Assembly (NCBI GenBank): GCA_934489015.1
Contig: CAKSSN010000001.1
Location: 62,001-126,000, forward strand
DNA: 64,000 nucleotides
From: an uncultured Clostridia bacterium
GTDB lineage: Bacteria; Bacillota; Clostridia; UBA1381
Direction of reading: 5' to 3'
The position numbers and the translations under genes were made by a program. The notes under the pieces were generated by a model, which saw nothing but the letters and a program-made list of their open reading frames with translations, was not told where the DNA came from and did no database searches. Below are positions 25,369-35,400 of this stretch, piece after piece (position 1 is the first letter of the stretch; the number at the start of each line of letters is the position of its first letter).

Positions 25369-26345
25369 TGGACGATTTAAAGCTTGTTGTGTCATCATCT
25401 CCGCATATACATACAAATGAGTCGGTAAGACGTATAATGCTCGACGTTCTTTTTGCGCTTTTCCCGGCGTGCTTTGCGGCGTTGTTGTTTTTCGGGTTTA
25501 GAAGCGTTGTTGTGATTTTATCGGCGGTTTGCGCCTGTATGCTTTCGGAATATCTTTATGAAAAGGCAGTTAAAAGAGAAACAACCGTTTCGGATTTGTC
25601 GGCAGCCGTAACAGGCGTGCTTTTAGCTCTTAATATGCCGCCCGATATTCCGATATGGATGCTTGTTATAGGAAGTGCGTTTTCTATTATAATAGTAAAA
25701 CAGCTTTACGGCGGCTTGGGCAAAAACTTTTTAAATCCTGCGCTTGCGGGGCGCTGCTTTATGCTTATAGCATGGGCAGGAGCAATGACAAGCTTCAGAA
25801 ATCCGGCGTTCGGCGCGGCAGTTGACGCGGCCACGAGCGCAACTCCGCTTGCAATTATGAAAAACGGACTTGACGGCAGTTTGCCAACTCTTCTGTCGGC
25901 GTTTTTGGGAGCAAAGGGCGGCTCTATCGGAGAAACGTCGGGGCTTTGCCTTTTAATCGGATTTGCATATTTGCTTATCCGCCGCATTGTAACGTGCCGC
26001 GTGCCGCTTACATATATAATAACCTTTGCGGTTTTAACCTTTTTCTTCGGCAAAAATACAACCGATATGAATATGCTTTCCTATACGGTTATGCAGGTTT
26101 TAACGGGCGGACTTCTTCTCGGCGCGTTTTTCATGGCAACGGATTATGTCACAACGCCTACAACGCCTAAGGGTCAGTATATATTTGCGTTCGGCTGCGG
26201 AATACTCACGTTTGTTATCAGGCGCTTCGGCGGCTATCCGGAGGGTGTGTCATTTTCGATTTTGCTTATGAATGTCGCATCGCCGCTTATTGAAACTCTT
26301 ACAGTGCCTAAGCCTTTCGGCTTTGATGGAGGTGCTTCAAAGTGA
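25368..26345 (+). CDS. rnfD: Rnf complex subunit D (flavinylated membrane subunit)
   Basis: The 325-residue membrane protein has about nine to ten hydrophobic segments. The covalent FMN attachment motif is visible as TSATPL (~162-167), inside the longer conserved AATSATPLAIMK. Other family features are LNPALAGRCFML and FMATDYVTTPTTPKGQ. It overlaps rnfC by one base and rnfG by four bases, consistent with translational coupling. Confidence 0.96.
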   Translation: MDDLKLVVSSSPHIHTNESVRRIMLDVLFALFPACFAALLFFGFRSVVVILSAVCACMLSEYLYEKAVKRETTVSDLSAAVTGVLLALNMPPDIPIWMLVIGSAFSIIIVKQLYGGLGKNFLNPALAGRCFMLIAWAGAMTSFRNPAFGAAVDAATSATPLAIMKNGLDGSLPTLLSAFLGAKGGSIGETSGLCLLIGFAYLLIRRIVTCRVPLTYIITFAVLTFFFGKNTTDMNMLSYTVMQVLTGGLLLGAFFMATDYVTTPTTPKGQYIFAFGCGILTFVIRRFGGYPEGVSFSILLMNVASPLIETLTVPKPFGFDGGASK

Positions 26346-26902
26346 AAAATATTAAGGAAATTATAAAAATAGGACTTATTCTTTTTGCAATTACGGCTAT
26401 ATCTGCGCTGCTGCTCGCGTTTGCAAATAAAACGACAGCTCCGCTTATTGCCATGAACAATCAAAAGAAAACCGAAGCGTCAATGAAGGTTGTCTTTAAG
26501 GATGCGGACAGCTTTGAAAAAGCGGATATTCAGGCGGATAAGGTTGAGGAAGCGTATATTGCAAAGGACTCATCGGGAGAAAAAATCGGCGTTTGCATAG
26601 TAAGCACGGATAACGGCTACGGCGGTGAAATTAAGGTTATGACCGGAGTTGACACTGACGGAAAAATAACCGGAGTTGATATTTTAAGCCACAGTGAAAC
26701 GCCGGGACTCGGTGCAAATGCGGCAAATCCCGAATTTAAAGACCAATTTTCCGGTAAAACAGCTCCCGTTGAAGCGGTAAAGGGAGAAGCCGGAGATAGT
26801 GAAGTATCGGCAATGTCCGGAGCAACAATAACGTCAAAAGCCGTTGTAAGAGCTGTTAATACAGCGTCCGAAGCGGCAAAAAGCATTTTGAAGGAGGGTT
26901 AA
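26342..26902 (+). CDS. rnfG: Rnf complex subunit G (FMN-binding)
   Basis: The 186-residue protein has one N-terminal transmembrane helix (IIKIGLILFAITAISALLLAF) and an extracytoplasmic FMN-binding domain. The flavinylation motif SGATITSKAV lies near residue 160; its second Thr is the expected covalent FMN site. It also shows ILSHSETPGLGA, which is conserved in RnfG/NqrC. The start is a GTG at 26342 behind GGAGGTG. Confidence 0.95.
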   Translation: MKNIKEIIKIGLILFAITAISALLLAFANKTTAPLIAMNNQKKTEASMKVVFKDADSFEKADIQADKVEEAYIAKDSSGEKIGVCIVSTDNGYGGEIKVMTGVDTDGKITGVDILSHSETPGLGANAANPEFKDQFSGKTAPVEAVKGEAGDSEVSAMSGATITSKAVVRAVNTASEAAKSILKEG

Positions 26903-26906
26903 AACG

Positions 26907-27518
26907 GTGAAAAAATCAGCAATTATAAAAAACGGTCTTTTTACGGAAAATCCAACCTTTGTTCAGCTGCTCGGAATGTGTCCGACGCTCGCGGTAACAA
27001 CCTCTCTTAAAAACGGTATAGGCATGGGACTTTCGGCAACGGCGGTGCTTGTTGCGTCAAATGTTATAATATCGCTTCTCAGAAAATGCATACCGGAGAA
27101 AATCAGAATTGCGGCATACATAGTAATAATCGCAACGGCGGTTACGATTATACAAATGCTTTTAAATGCGTATTTCCCGGAGCTTGCTTCATCTCTCGGA
27201 ATATTTATTCCGCTGATTGTTGTAAACTGTATTATTCTTGCAAGAGCAGAGGCGTTTGCTTCTAAAAATACAGTCGGTGCGGCAGCTGCCGACGGACTCG
27301 GAATGGGGCTCGGCTTTACAGGTGCGCTTGCAATTATATCGGCAGTGCGCGAAATACTCGGAAGCGGAAGCATACTTGGAATAACTCTTTTCGGAAGCGG
27401 AGCGATAAAGCCGATGTCAATAGTTATTTTGGCGCCGGGCGGATTTATAGTTCTCGGACTTATAATAGCGGTTAAAAATTATATATCTGAAAGAAAGGCG
27501 GATAAAAAGGATGCTTAA
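26907..27518 (+). CDS. rnfE: Rnf complex subunit E
   Basis: The 203-residue membrane protein has six hydrophobic segments and the RnfE/NqrD opening NGLFTENPTFVQLLGMCPTLAVT, with GIFIPLIVVNCIILARAEAFAS in the centre. RnfE and RnfA form a pseudo-symmetric pair that holds a membrane [2Fe-2S] centre and the ion path; the paired Cys residues in the LGMCPT and VNCI segments are present. The start is a GTG at 26907 with GGAGGG upstream. It overlaps rnfA by eight bases. Confidence 0.95.
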   Translation: MKKSAIIKNGLFTENPTFVQLLGMCPTLAVTTSLKNGIGMGLSATAVLVASNVIISLLRKCIPEKIRIAAYIVIIATAVTIIQMLLNAYFPELASSLGIFIPLIVVNCIILARAEAFASKNTVGAAAADGLGMGLGFTGALAIISAVREILGSGSILGITLFGSGAIKPMSIVILAPGGFIVLGLIIAVKNYISERKADKKDA

Positions 27519-28092
27519 ACAGATAATTACTATTTTAATTTCCGCCGTTTTGACGGAAAACTTTGTTATGGTTAAGTTTTACGGAATTTGTCCGTTTCTC
27601 GGCGTTTCAAAAAAGGTTGAAACGGCGAGCGGAATGGGGCTTGCGGTTACGTTTGTTATGGCGATAGCGTCAATGTGTACGTGGCTTGTAAATCATTTTC
27701 TGCTTGAGAGGTTTAATATAGAGTATTTGCAGACCATTGCTTTTATTTTAATTATTGCAGGGCTTGTTCAGTTTGTTGAAATGTTTGTTAAAAAATCAAT
27801 GCCGTCGCTTTATAATGCGCTCGGAATTTATCTTCCGCTGATTACAACAAACTGCGCCGTGCTGAGCGTTACGCTCCTTAATGTGCAAAACGAATATAAT
27901 TTCATAATGTCGTTTTTATACGGAACGTTTGCGGCGCTTGGCTTTACTCTTGCCATAATTCTCATGGCAGGCATACGCGAATTTCTCGATGAAAACGCCG
28001 TTGCAAAATCCTTCAGGGGATTTCCGATTGCTCTTGTTACGGCAGGGCTGATGGCTATTGCGTTTATGGGTTTTTCGGGATTTTCGATATAA
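27511..28092 (+). CDS. rnfA: Rnf complex subunit A
   Basis: The 193-residue membrane protein has six hydrophobic segments and the RnfA/NqrE signatures AVLTENFVMVKFYGICPFLGVS and LGIYLPLITTNCAVLSVTLL. The Cys residues in GICPF and TNCAV match the conserved pair expected to ligate the membrane [2Fe-2S] cluster with RnfE. Thirteen bases separate it from rnfB. Confidence 0.95.
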   Translation: MLKQIITILISAVLTENFVMVKFYGICPFLGVSKKVETASGMGLAVTFVMAIASMCTWLVNHFLLERFNIEYLQTIAFILIIAGLVQFVEMFVKKSMPSLYNALGIYLPLITTNCAVLSVTLLNVQNEYNFIMSFLYGTFAALGFTLAIILMAGIREFLDENAVAKSFRGFPIALVTAGLMAIAFMGFSGFSI

Positions 28093-28105
28093 GGAGGTCA
28101 GGGCT

Positions 28106-28897
28106 GTGAAAGAAATTTTAATTCCTGTAGCCGTTATCGGCGGCCTGGGGCTTTTGTTCGGTCTTTTGCTTGCGTATGCGGCGGCTGTGTTTGCGGTTAA
28201 AAAGGATGAGCGTGTTGAAAAAATAGAAAAGGTTTTGCCGGGCGCAAACTGCGGCTCGTGCGGCTATGCAGGCTGTGCGGCATATGCGGCGGCAGTGGTT
28301 GAGGTCGGCGCTCCGGTCAATGCGTGCAGCGTCGGGAAACAGGCGGTTGCGGATAAAATAGCGGATATTATGGGCGTTGAAGCAGGTGACATACAGCCGA
28401 TGACAGCTCATGTTAAATGCGGCGGCGTATGCGAAAAGTCAGGCTCTAAATTCGATTATGTTGGTCTTGATGACTGCGTTGCGGTTTCAAAGCTTGCAGG
28501 CGGCGAAAAGCATTGCAGAAATGCGTGTCTGGGTCGCGGAACGTGCGTTAAAACGTGTAAATTCGGAGCTATTAGCATATCCGACGGCATTGCTGCGGTG
28601 GATAGGGAAAAATGCGGCGGCTGCGGCGCGTGCGTTAAGGTCTGTCCTCACAGCGTTATAGAGCTTATTCCGAATAAGGCAAAGGCAGTTGTAAACTGCT
28701 CGAACACAGAAGCAGGTCAGTCTGCAAACAGGCATTGCAAGGCGAGCTGTATCGGATGCAGAATTTGTGAGAAAAACTGTGAGGCGGACGCAATTCGTGT
28801 AATAAACAATGTTGCTGTTATAGACTATTCAAAATGTATCGGCTGCGGAGTATGCGCTGAAAAATGTCCTAAAAAGGTTATAAAAATTTTGGCATAG
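28106..28897 (+). CDS. rnfB: Rnf complex subunit B (ferredoxin-type)
   Basis: The 263-residue protein starts with one transmembrane helix, then the RnfB-specific Fe-S domain GANCGSCGYAGCAAYA with a fourth Cys further on, and several ferredoxin-type motifs: CLGRGTCVKTC, CGGCGACVKVCP, CIGCRICEKNC and CIGCGVCAEKCP. It accepts electrons from soluble ferredoxin. The start is the GTG at 28106, placed by AAGGAGGT 7 bases upstream; the frame extends back into rnfA without another good ribosome binding site. The order C-D-G-E-A-B is the clostridial arrangement. Confidence 0.95.
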   Translation: MKEILIPVAVIGGLGLLFGLLLAYAAAVFAVKKDERVEKIEKVLPGANCGSCGYAGCAAYAAAVVEVGAPVNACSVGKQAVADKIADIMGVEAGDIQPMTAHVKCGGVCEKSGSKFDYVGLDDCVAVSKLAGGEKHCRNACLGRGTCVKTCKFGAISISDGIAAVDREKCGGCGACVKVCPHSVIELIPNKAKAVVNCSNTEAGQSANRHCKASCIGCRICEKNCEADAIRVINNVAVIDYSKCIGCGVCAEKCPKKVIKILA

Positions 28898-28907
28898 AGG
28901 GATTTTT

Positions 28908-29123
28908 ATGCAAGGAATTGTAGACAGAATTGAAGGCGGATTTGCGGTAGTTGAAAGCGGCGGAAAATTTATAAACGTTCCACTCGGAAGCGTAAGGGTA
29001 AAAGAGGGCGACGCGGTGGAGTTTTCCGAAAGCGAAATATTATCGGTTAATAAATCCGAAACGGAAAAAAGAAAAAAAGAGGCGGACGCTCTTTTAAAAA
29101 AGCTGTTCGGAAAAAATAAATAA
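28908..29123 (+). CDS. DUF3006-type small protein
   Basis: The 71-residue protein matches the DUF3006 pattern: GIVDRIEGGFAVVE at the start, a central VPLGSVRVKEGDAVEF, and a lysine-rich helical tail. It is probably a small beta-barrel. It starts ten bases after rnfB with AGAGGGA as ribosome binding site, so it is probably co-transcribed with the Rnf operon. In other Firmicutes DUF3006 genes often sit near secreted metallo-beta-lactamase nucleases; no such gene is seen here. Confidence 0.75.
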   Translation: MQGIVDRIEGGFAVVESGGKFINVPLGSVRVKEGDAVEFSESEILSVNKSETEKRKKEADALLKKLFGKNK

Positions 29124-29216
29124 AATTTCGGCTGCATGAAAAATGCGCCGCATAAATGAATCGGCGTGAACAAAACTGTCCGCGCCGACAATGGAAACCG
29201 GAAGTGTAAAAATAAA

Positions 29217-30563
29217 ATGGCAAATAAGGATTTAACGGTCGGCAGTCCGGAAAAGGCTCTTGTGGGCTTTTCTCTGCCGCTTATGGGAAGCATAGTGTTT
29301 CAGCAGCTTTATAATGTTGCCGACAGCTTTGTTGCAGGTAAATTTATAGGCGATAAGGCTTTGGCAGCGGTCGGAAATGCGTATGAAATAACGCTTATTT
29401 ATCTGGCGGTTGCGTTTGGGTGCAATGTAGGATGCTCGATTGTAATATCGCAGTTGTTCGGAGCGAAAAGGTATAAGGATTTAAAAACTGCCGTATCTAC
29501 AACGTTTATTTCAAGCGCCGTCATATGTGCGGTTTTAACCGTTGTCGGCTTTTTGTTTTCTCCGCGCCTTTTGCACGTTATAAACACGCCGAAAGAGGTT
29601 GTCGGTGACTCGCTACTATACCTTAACATATATACCGGCGGACTTATATTTTTGTTCTTTTACAATATATCAAACGGAATTTTTTCCGCGCTCGGCGATT
29701 CAAAAACGCCGTTTTACTTTCTTGCAGTGTCGTCAAGCGCAAATATTTTTATGGATATTTGGTTTGTCGCAGGCTTTAAAATGGGCATTTCGGGCGTTGC
29801 GTGGGCAACGTTTATATGCCAGGGCGTAAGCTGCGTGCTTGCTTTTATCGCCGTATTGAGAAGGCTTCGCGGCTTTAAGGAAAAAGCGCCGCTTTTCTCG
29901 TTTGCGATTTTAAAAAGAGTAATGCGCATAGCGGTTCCGAGTATGCTTCAGCAAAGCTTTGTTTCGGTCGGAAACATACTCATTCAGAGCGTTGTAAACA
30001 GCTTCGGGCTTGCGGTTATGGCAGGATATTCCGCAGCCGTTAAGCTCAATACCTTTGCAATTACAACATATTCAACTCTCGGAAACGCCGTTTCAAATTT
30101 CTCGGCTCAAAATCTCGGAGCGGGGAAGATAGACAGAGTAAAAAAGGGATATGTGAGCGGACTTGCACTTTCAATCGGAATTTCGCTTTTCTTTACGGCG
30201 GCGTTTATCATTTTCAGATATAGGCTTGTAGGGCTGTTCATGAGCGGAAGCGGAAGCGACGCGCTGCATATCGGCGCAAGATTTCTGATGATTGTTGTGC
30301 CGTTTTATTCGATAGTCTGCGTTAAAATTACAACTGACAGCGTTTTACGCGGTGGCGGCGTTATGGGGCAGTTTATGTTTTCAACATTTTTTGATTTGTT
30401 CCTCAGAGTTGCGCTTGCGTTTGTTCTTTCAAAAGAATTTTTAAGTGACGGCATATGGCTTGCATGGCCTGTCGGCTGGATTTTGGGTGCTGTTGCTTCG
30501 GTTATATTCTATGCCGGAGGAAAATGGAAAAGCGGCGGTGCGGATATAGCTGACGTTGAATAA
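29217..30563 (+). CDS. MATE family efflux transporter
   Basis: The protein is 448 residues long from the ATG at 29217, with about twelve hydrophobic segments. Family features are SLPLMGSIVFQQLYNVADSFVAGKFIGDKALAAVG and FSAQNLGAGKIDRVKKG. It is only distantly similar to the MATE protein at 18.8-20.1 kb. I prefer 29217 because the family opening falls there and GGAAGTG lies ten bases upstream; an extension to 29166 is hydrophilic and unsupported. The substrate is unknown. Confidence 0.9.
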   Translation: MANKDLTVGSPEKALVGFSLPLMGSIVFQQLYNVADSFVAGKFIGDKALAAVGNAYEITLIYLAVAFGCNVGCSIVISQLFGAKRYKDLKTAVSTTFISSAVICAVLTVVGFLFSPRLLHVINTPKEVVGDSLLYLNIYTGGLIFLFFYNISNGIFSALGDSKTPFYFLAVSSSANIFMDIWFVAGFKMGISGVAWATFICQGVSCVLAFIAVLRRLRGFKEKAPLFSFAILKRVMRIAVPSMLQQSFVSVGNILIQSVVNSFGLAVMAGYSAAVKLNTFAITTYSTLGNAVSNFSAQNLGAGKIDRVKKGYVSGLALSIGISLFFTAAFIIFRYRLVGLFMSGSGSDALHIGARFLMIVVPFYSIVCVKITTDSVLRGGGVMGQFMFSTFFDLFLRVALAFVLSKEFLSDGIWLAWPVGWILGAVASVIFYAGGKWKSGGADIADVE

Positions 30564-30657
30564 AAAGAAAATTATTTTTGCAGCCCGGCTTTTGTCAGCT
30601 TTAACGCAGGTGAAATAAATTTGCCCGAAGCTAAAAATATTATGTCGGGAAAGGATA

Positions 30658-30699
30658 AAAAAACTGCTCTGCTTACAAAAAAACAGAGCAGTTTTTTTA
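30658..30699. terminator. Intrinsic terminator between convergent genes
   Basis: AAACTGCTCTG (30661-30671) pairs with CAGAGCAGTTT (30684-30694) and a T-run follows; the A-run on the left gives the same for the minus strand. It separates the MATE gene from the convergent GH28-like gene. Confidence 0.88.
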
Positions 30700-30717
30700 T
30701 TAAAGGCTTTACAATAC

Positions 30718-32058
30718 TTAAAACAAAGTTTTTTCTTTCATATTAAAAAGCTCTTCTCGCAATACATCGTCCTCCGCACAAATATTTTTAACCTTTACAT
30801 TAATAAGCTCCGCATTTGATGCGGCGCATACCGCCGCCCTGCAGCAGTCGGGCTTTGCCGAATAATAAATATTTTCTATCAGCACGTTTTCGAGCGTTGT
30901 TTTTTTGTCGGGATTTTTATCCGCAATAAGCTGTTCCTTCTCACATTCCTCATAGCGCTCCGGGATATACATAAATACGTTTGATACATAAAATCTTCCG
31001 AGCGTTACGGCATGATGCCCCTTTTCCGTCACAAAAATATTGCTTGCGTGCAGATTTTTGATTGCCATTTCCAAGTGAATTGCGCTGAGCGCTTTTGAAT
31101 AAATGTTGTTAATCGAAATATTATACATATCTCCCGGATTTGCACGCTCGGAAAATGACTCATAATATGCGTCCTCTCCTATTCTTAAGACCATTTGAGT
31201 TTTTGACTCAAGTCTTGGAAGCCCTGTGTCGAAAATGTCGCTTATTGATATGTTGTATATTTTATTTCCGTGCTGATTTAATAGTCTGACGATTGCACAC
31301 ATATTTGAAAAGCCTTTAACGTTTCTGATTGTGCAGTCATGAATATCTGTATCTCTTCCGTCTATTTTCAGCGAATGTTCAAAATAATTTTTGCTCATAA
31401 GAGCCGTAAGAGCTATTAAATCGTCGCCCGTTTCTCCGGTTATGTTTTCTATGCTTATATTGCTGCAGCCCACACGCAAATCAATGCCGTCCTGGTTTCT
31501 CCACACGCCGTAGCTGTGTCTTGAATTTATTTTAAAATCAAGATTTCTTATGCTTCCGTATCTCGCATACAGCAGAAGAATTGCCCACCAGCGCTGATCC
31601 GAAATTTGAAAGCCCTCTATTTTGAAGTTTCTTACGTTATAAAAATAAATCAGCACATTTGAGGTAATATGCGGATTTCCGTCCCGCTCCGAAGTAAATT
31701 CGTTAAGCTTGTTTTCCTTGCCGCCGCATATACAGGCGTTTCCTTTGCCGTAAATATTAATGTTTTGCTGCTCGTGCTGAGGATCGCTGCCGTTTTCGGC
31801 AAATAAATTTTCCGTCGCAAACATTTGGCAGTATGTATCGTCTGCCATAATCATAAAGCAATTGTCAAGAACAATTGTTATATCGGACGGCAGAAGAATA
31901 GTTTTGTCGATAATCCATTTAAAAGAATTTGCTTCTTTGTTATATTTCGGTATAACCACCTTGTCGGCACCTGTTCTTTTTGCCTCGTAAATTGCAGCCT
32001 TAATGCGTTCGCTGTCGCTTCCCGAAAACTCGTTCGGAGTATAAAAATCCTTTATCAT
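30718..32058 (-). CDS. Cytoplasmic GH28-like beta-helix protein
   Basis: The 446-residue protein has the repetitive Asn/Ile-rich texture of a right-handed parallel beta-helix (NISIENITGE, YNISINNIYS). Two polygalacturonase-type acid motifs are present: NQDGID (compare NTDGID) and, 23 residues on, TGDDLIAL (compare GDDCIA). The catalytic His motif GHG is not seen where expected; the sequence there reads KGFSNMCAIVRLL. There is no signal peptide, so it should act inside the cell on imported oligosaccharides. GGAAAG precedes the ATG. It faces the secreted proteins and importer of the 32-60 kb locus. A pectin-oligomer hydrolase is the best guess; a non-hydrolytic binding role is possible given the missing His. 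Confidence 0.7.
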   Translation of the reverse strand: MIKDFYTPNEFSGSDSERIKAAIYEAKRTGADKVVIPKYNKEANSFKWIIDKTILLPSDITIVLDNCFMIMADDTYCQMFATENLFAENGSDPQHEQQNINIYGKGNACICGGKENKLNEFTSERDGNPHITSNVLIYFYNVRNFKIEGFQISDQRWWAILLLYARYGSIRNLDFKINSRHSYGVWRNQDGIDLRVGCSNISIENITGETGDDLIALTALMSKNYFEHSLKIDGRDTDIHDCTIRNVKGFSNMCAIVRLLNQHGNKIYNISISDIFDTGLPRLESKTQMVLRIGEDAYYESFSERANPGDMYNISINNIYSKALSAIHLEMAIKNLHASNIFVTEKGHHAVTLGRFYVSNVFMYIPERYEECEKEQLIADKNPDKKTTLENVLIENIYYSAKPDCCRAAVCAASNAELINVKVKNICAEDDVLREELFNMKEKTLF

Positions 32059-32310
32059 GCTTTTTTTCCTTTCTGTGCTTGGAGTAAATTCTTGTTCGGT
32101 TTTAATTCTAACATTTTCGGGCCGTTTTGTAAATAAAATATTTTTACTTAATTGTTCGTTATCTTTACATATGGTGTTTCCAAAGGGTATAATCGCCGCA
32201 AATTACGTATGCAAAAGAATTAAAGCAGCGCAGAAGCGCCTTTTCCTGCATGACTATGCGGTTTTTGCCTTGATTATAATCACGGCAAAGAGGCATTGAT
32301 TTATAAAAAA
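32059..32310. other. Intergenic region with no supported gene
   Basis: AT-rich stretch between the divergent GH28-like gene and the conserved promoter block. I see no gene, RNA fold or terminator that I can support. Confidence 0.6.
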
Positions 32311-32380
32311 AGTAAAAATATCAGACAATTTAGTAAAAATATTTTATTTACATAACACAATATAAGTGTTAAGATATAAT
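32311..32380 (+). promoter_or_regulatory. Conserved promoter block P1 with 21-bp direct repeats
   Basis: AGTAAAAATAT occurs at 32311-32321 and again at 32332-32342, exactly 21 bp apart (two helical turns). TTTACA follows at 32347-32352, an inverted pair AACAC (32354-32358) and GTGTT (32366-32370), then TATAAT (32375-32380). The start codon is 82 bp downstream of the -10. The same layout recurs upstream of the next giant gene. The spacing suits an AraC-type activator with tandem half-sites. Confidence 0.7.
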
Positions 32381-32456
32381 AAAGAATTTACATATGTATG
32401 AAACCGGCGGCTTAATACGTGTGTTTATAATTTAGTTTGTTAAGGGGGAATAGGTT

Positions 32457-35400
32457 ATGAAAAAAACCATTTCACTGGCGATTGCTTTAAGCCTGCTTTT
32501 AGGCTCGACTGCGGTGCCAAACGTTATGGTCAGCGCGGCAAATGGTGCAGTGCTTGAAGAAACCGAAAGGGTTGATATGGACACATCAGAGGCGAGTGCT
32601 GATCCGTGGCGAATTGTTGTGGATAATGCAACAGGCGATTCATCTAAATGGGTGTATAATAATAGTACATCCGCAAGCGCGCCCGGCTGGGGAGTGCACA
32701 CAAATGCGGATGATGTGAAGGTGGAGCCATCCAGTAACGGTTATTATGGGAAAGCGGGCAGCACATGGACTTTTAATTATAAAGGAGAAAGTGTTTTATC
32801 CAATCCGACATTATTGGGCACAAATCCACGCGGAAGAGAGGGTATGACATATTATTCGATACAGATACCGCATACCGGCAGGCATTTGCAGTACACCGGC
32901 GGAGCGTATAAAAATTTCGCAGTTACATTTGATTTGCAAATTCCGAATATGGTTATTAAGACTAAAAATCCATACCTTGATATAGGACTGATTGACGCTG
33001 CAACGAAGCCGGATGAAAAATTAAGTAATTACAGCACTGACGATTATATATCTATGGGCGAAACTGTTGATATGCGTGAAATTACAATTCCATCGGGAAT
33101 TGCCGGTGGAAAAATAGCGCCGCGTGCCGCACTTATTGATCCAAGAACGAAAACCGAGTTTGCAGAGGATATGGAAGCTAATAAAAGCACGTTAAAAATA
33201 TATTATGAAGCCGATACAGCCGTAACGGTGACAGATCCGATAACAAATAAGGAATATATACAAAGCTATGAAACGACCGACGGCACTGAATATTATTTAA
33301 ATCAGGTAATAAACTGCAAGGCTGTAGTCGACGGCAGCGTGATGAGTCTTTATATGAAATTTGAGGATTCGGATGAATGGCTTCTCATTAACAGCTATGA
33401 TATTTCGGCTTTAAAGGATAAGACTAAGAGGTTTTACATTACTTCTACAGGCTGTCAGCTGCTTATTTCAAACCTTGACATATGGCAAAGAGTAAGCGAA
33501 ATAGATACCGACCCGGATGAGCCGGAGGACGATTGGCGGGTGGTTGCGGATAACGTAACAGCTGATGCTGCACAGTGGACGTACAATGATGATGCTAACT
33601 TCTCCCTGCCGGGTTGGAGAGCATACAGTATGGCTGATGATATAAGAGTAGAGCCGTCTTCAACAGGCTTTTATCGAAGCGGCATGATATACAAAAACGG
33701 AACAATCGCTCATCCGCTTTATTTGGGAAAAAATCCGCGCGGAAGAGAGGGTATGATATATTATTCGGTGCAGGGGGACCCTAAGGGAAGAAATTTGCAG
33801 TATACGGGCGACGCATATAAAAATTTTGCGGTTACGTTTGATATGCAAATTCCGAATATGGTTATTGATGCCGATAGTGCGTTTCTTGATGTGGGACTTA
33901 TAGATTCGTCTGCGGCGGTAAGCAAGAGCCTTACGGATTACAGCAGCGATCAATATATATCTATGGGACAAACCGTAAGTATGAAAAACACTGCTGTGCC
34001 GTCAAAGCTTGCAGGCGGAAATATAGCTCTGCGTTCGGCGATTATTGATCCGAGAACGGTTGAAGAGCTTGCAGCCGATGATGCGGCAAATAACAATAAA
34101 ATGATGTATGAAGCCGGAACAGCCGTAACGGTGACAGATCCGATAACAAATGCCGAATACATACAAAGCTATAAAACAACCGCAAAAGAAACCTATTACT
34201 TAAATCAGGTAATCAATTGTAAGGTTATTGCGGAAAACGCTGAAATGAAGCTTTACATGAAGTTTGAGGACTCGGATGAATGGCTGCTTATTAACAGCTA
34301 TGATATTTCTGCCCTTGAGGATAAGACGAAGAGGTTTTATATCACCTCGCAGGGCTGCCAGCTGCTTATTTCAAATCTTGATATATGGCAAAGAGCAAGC
34401 GAGATAGAGCCGGATGATCCGAAAAATCCCGACCCGGCGGACGCAACGCGCGTTGCTGTTTTAGAGGAGAACTTTGAGAGCTATGCAGAGGGCTTTTCAA
34501 ATGAAACCGCTTATGATACCGGAAAGGCGTTAAAGGTTTCGTCGGCAATCAAGAGCATTAAGCTTCCCGAAAAAACGTATATAACCGCAAGCGCAAATGA
34601 CAATAGAGAGCTTTGGATAATGACGGAATTTGATATAAAAACGGAAAACGTGGACAGCACCGTAACTCCGTCAATATCGTGGACGGGAAAGGGCGGAAAG
34701 ACCGTTAATACACTGACCCTTAATGATAATTATGTAACGCTTCCGTATGTCAATGACAGCGGCGCGGACAGGGTTAATACATACAAGCAGCTGAGCGACG
34801 GGTGGAACAGAATACGTCTTGTAATGAAATTTGCGCCCGAAAGCGAAAGCTATGTAGGACGTAATAAAAAGCTGTATATTAACGGAAATAATGTTCATTC
34901 ACTCACGCCCGAAAACAGCGGAGGCAAGCTCACGGGCAGTGCTTCCGACGCGGTATATATTGATAGCTTTAATATTAATGCGGCAGGAGGTTCTACCGTT
35001 TATATTGATAATTTAACATTTACAAGATTTTATGCCGAAGAGTATGAGGACGTTAATTACGGACAGCTTTTAACGAGCATAAGAAAAGGCGATGAGGCTC
35101 TTTCGGGGGCAAAAGTCGGAGAAAACATAACACAGCCTATTTACGATACATATCTTGCAGCTCTTGAAAAAGCAAAGGCTGTATATACCCAAAAGCCGAC
35201 TCTTTCCGAAACGGAAGCGGCAAATGACGAGCTTTGCAAAGCGTATTCAAAGCTTATCTTTGCGGATAAGGCGTATGAAATATGCTCTGTAAGCTTTGCG
35301 GATAAAAACGGAGCGGACGCTGCATATTTAACAGACGGCGGCAGAATAACAAGCGTTACCGTTAAAAAGAATGCGGACTACGGAAAAAGCGGAGTTTTAA

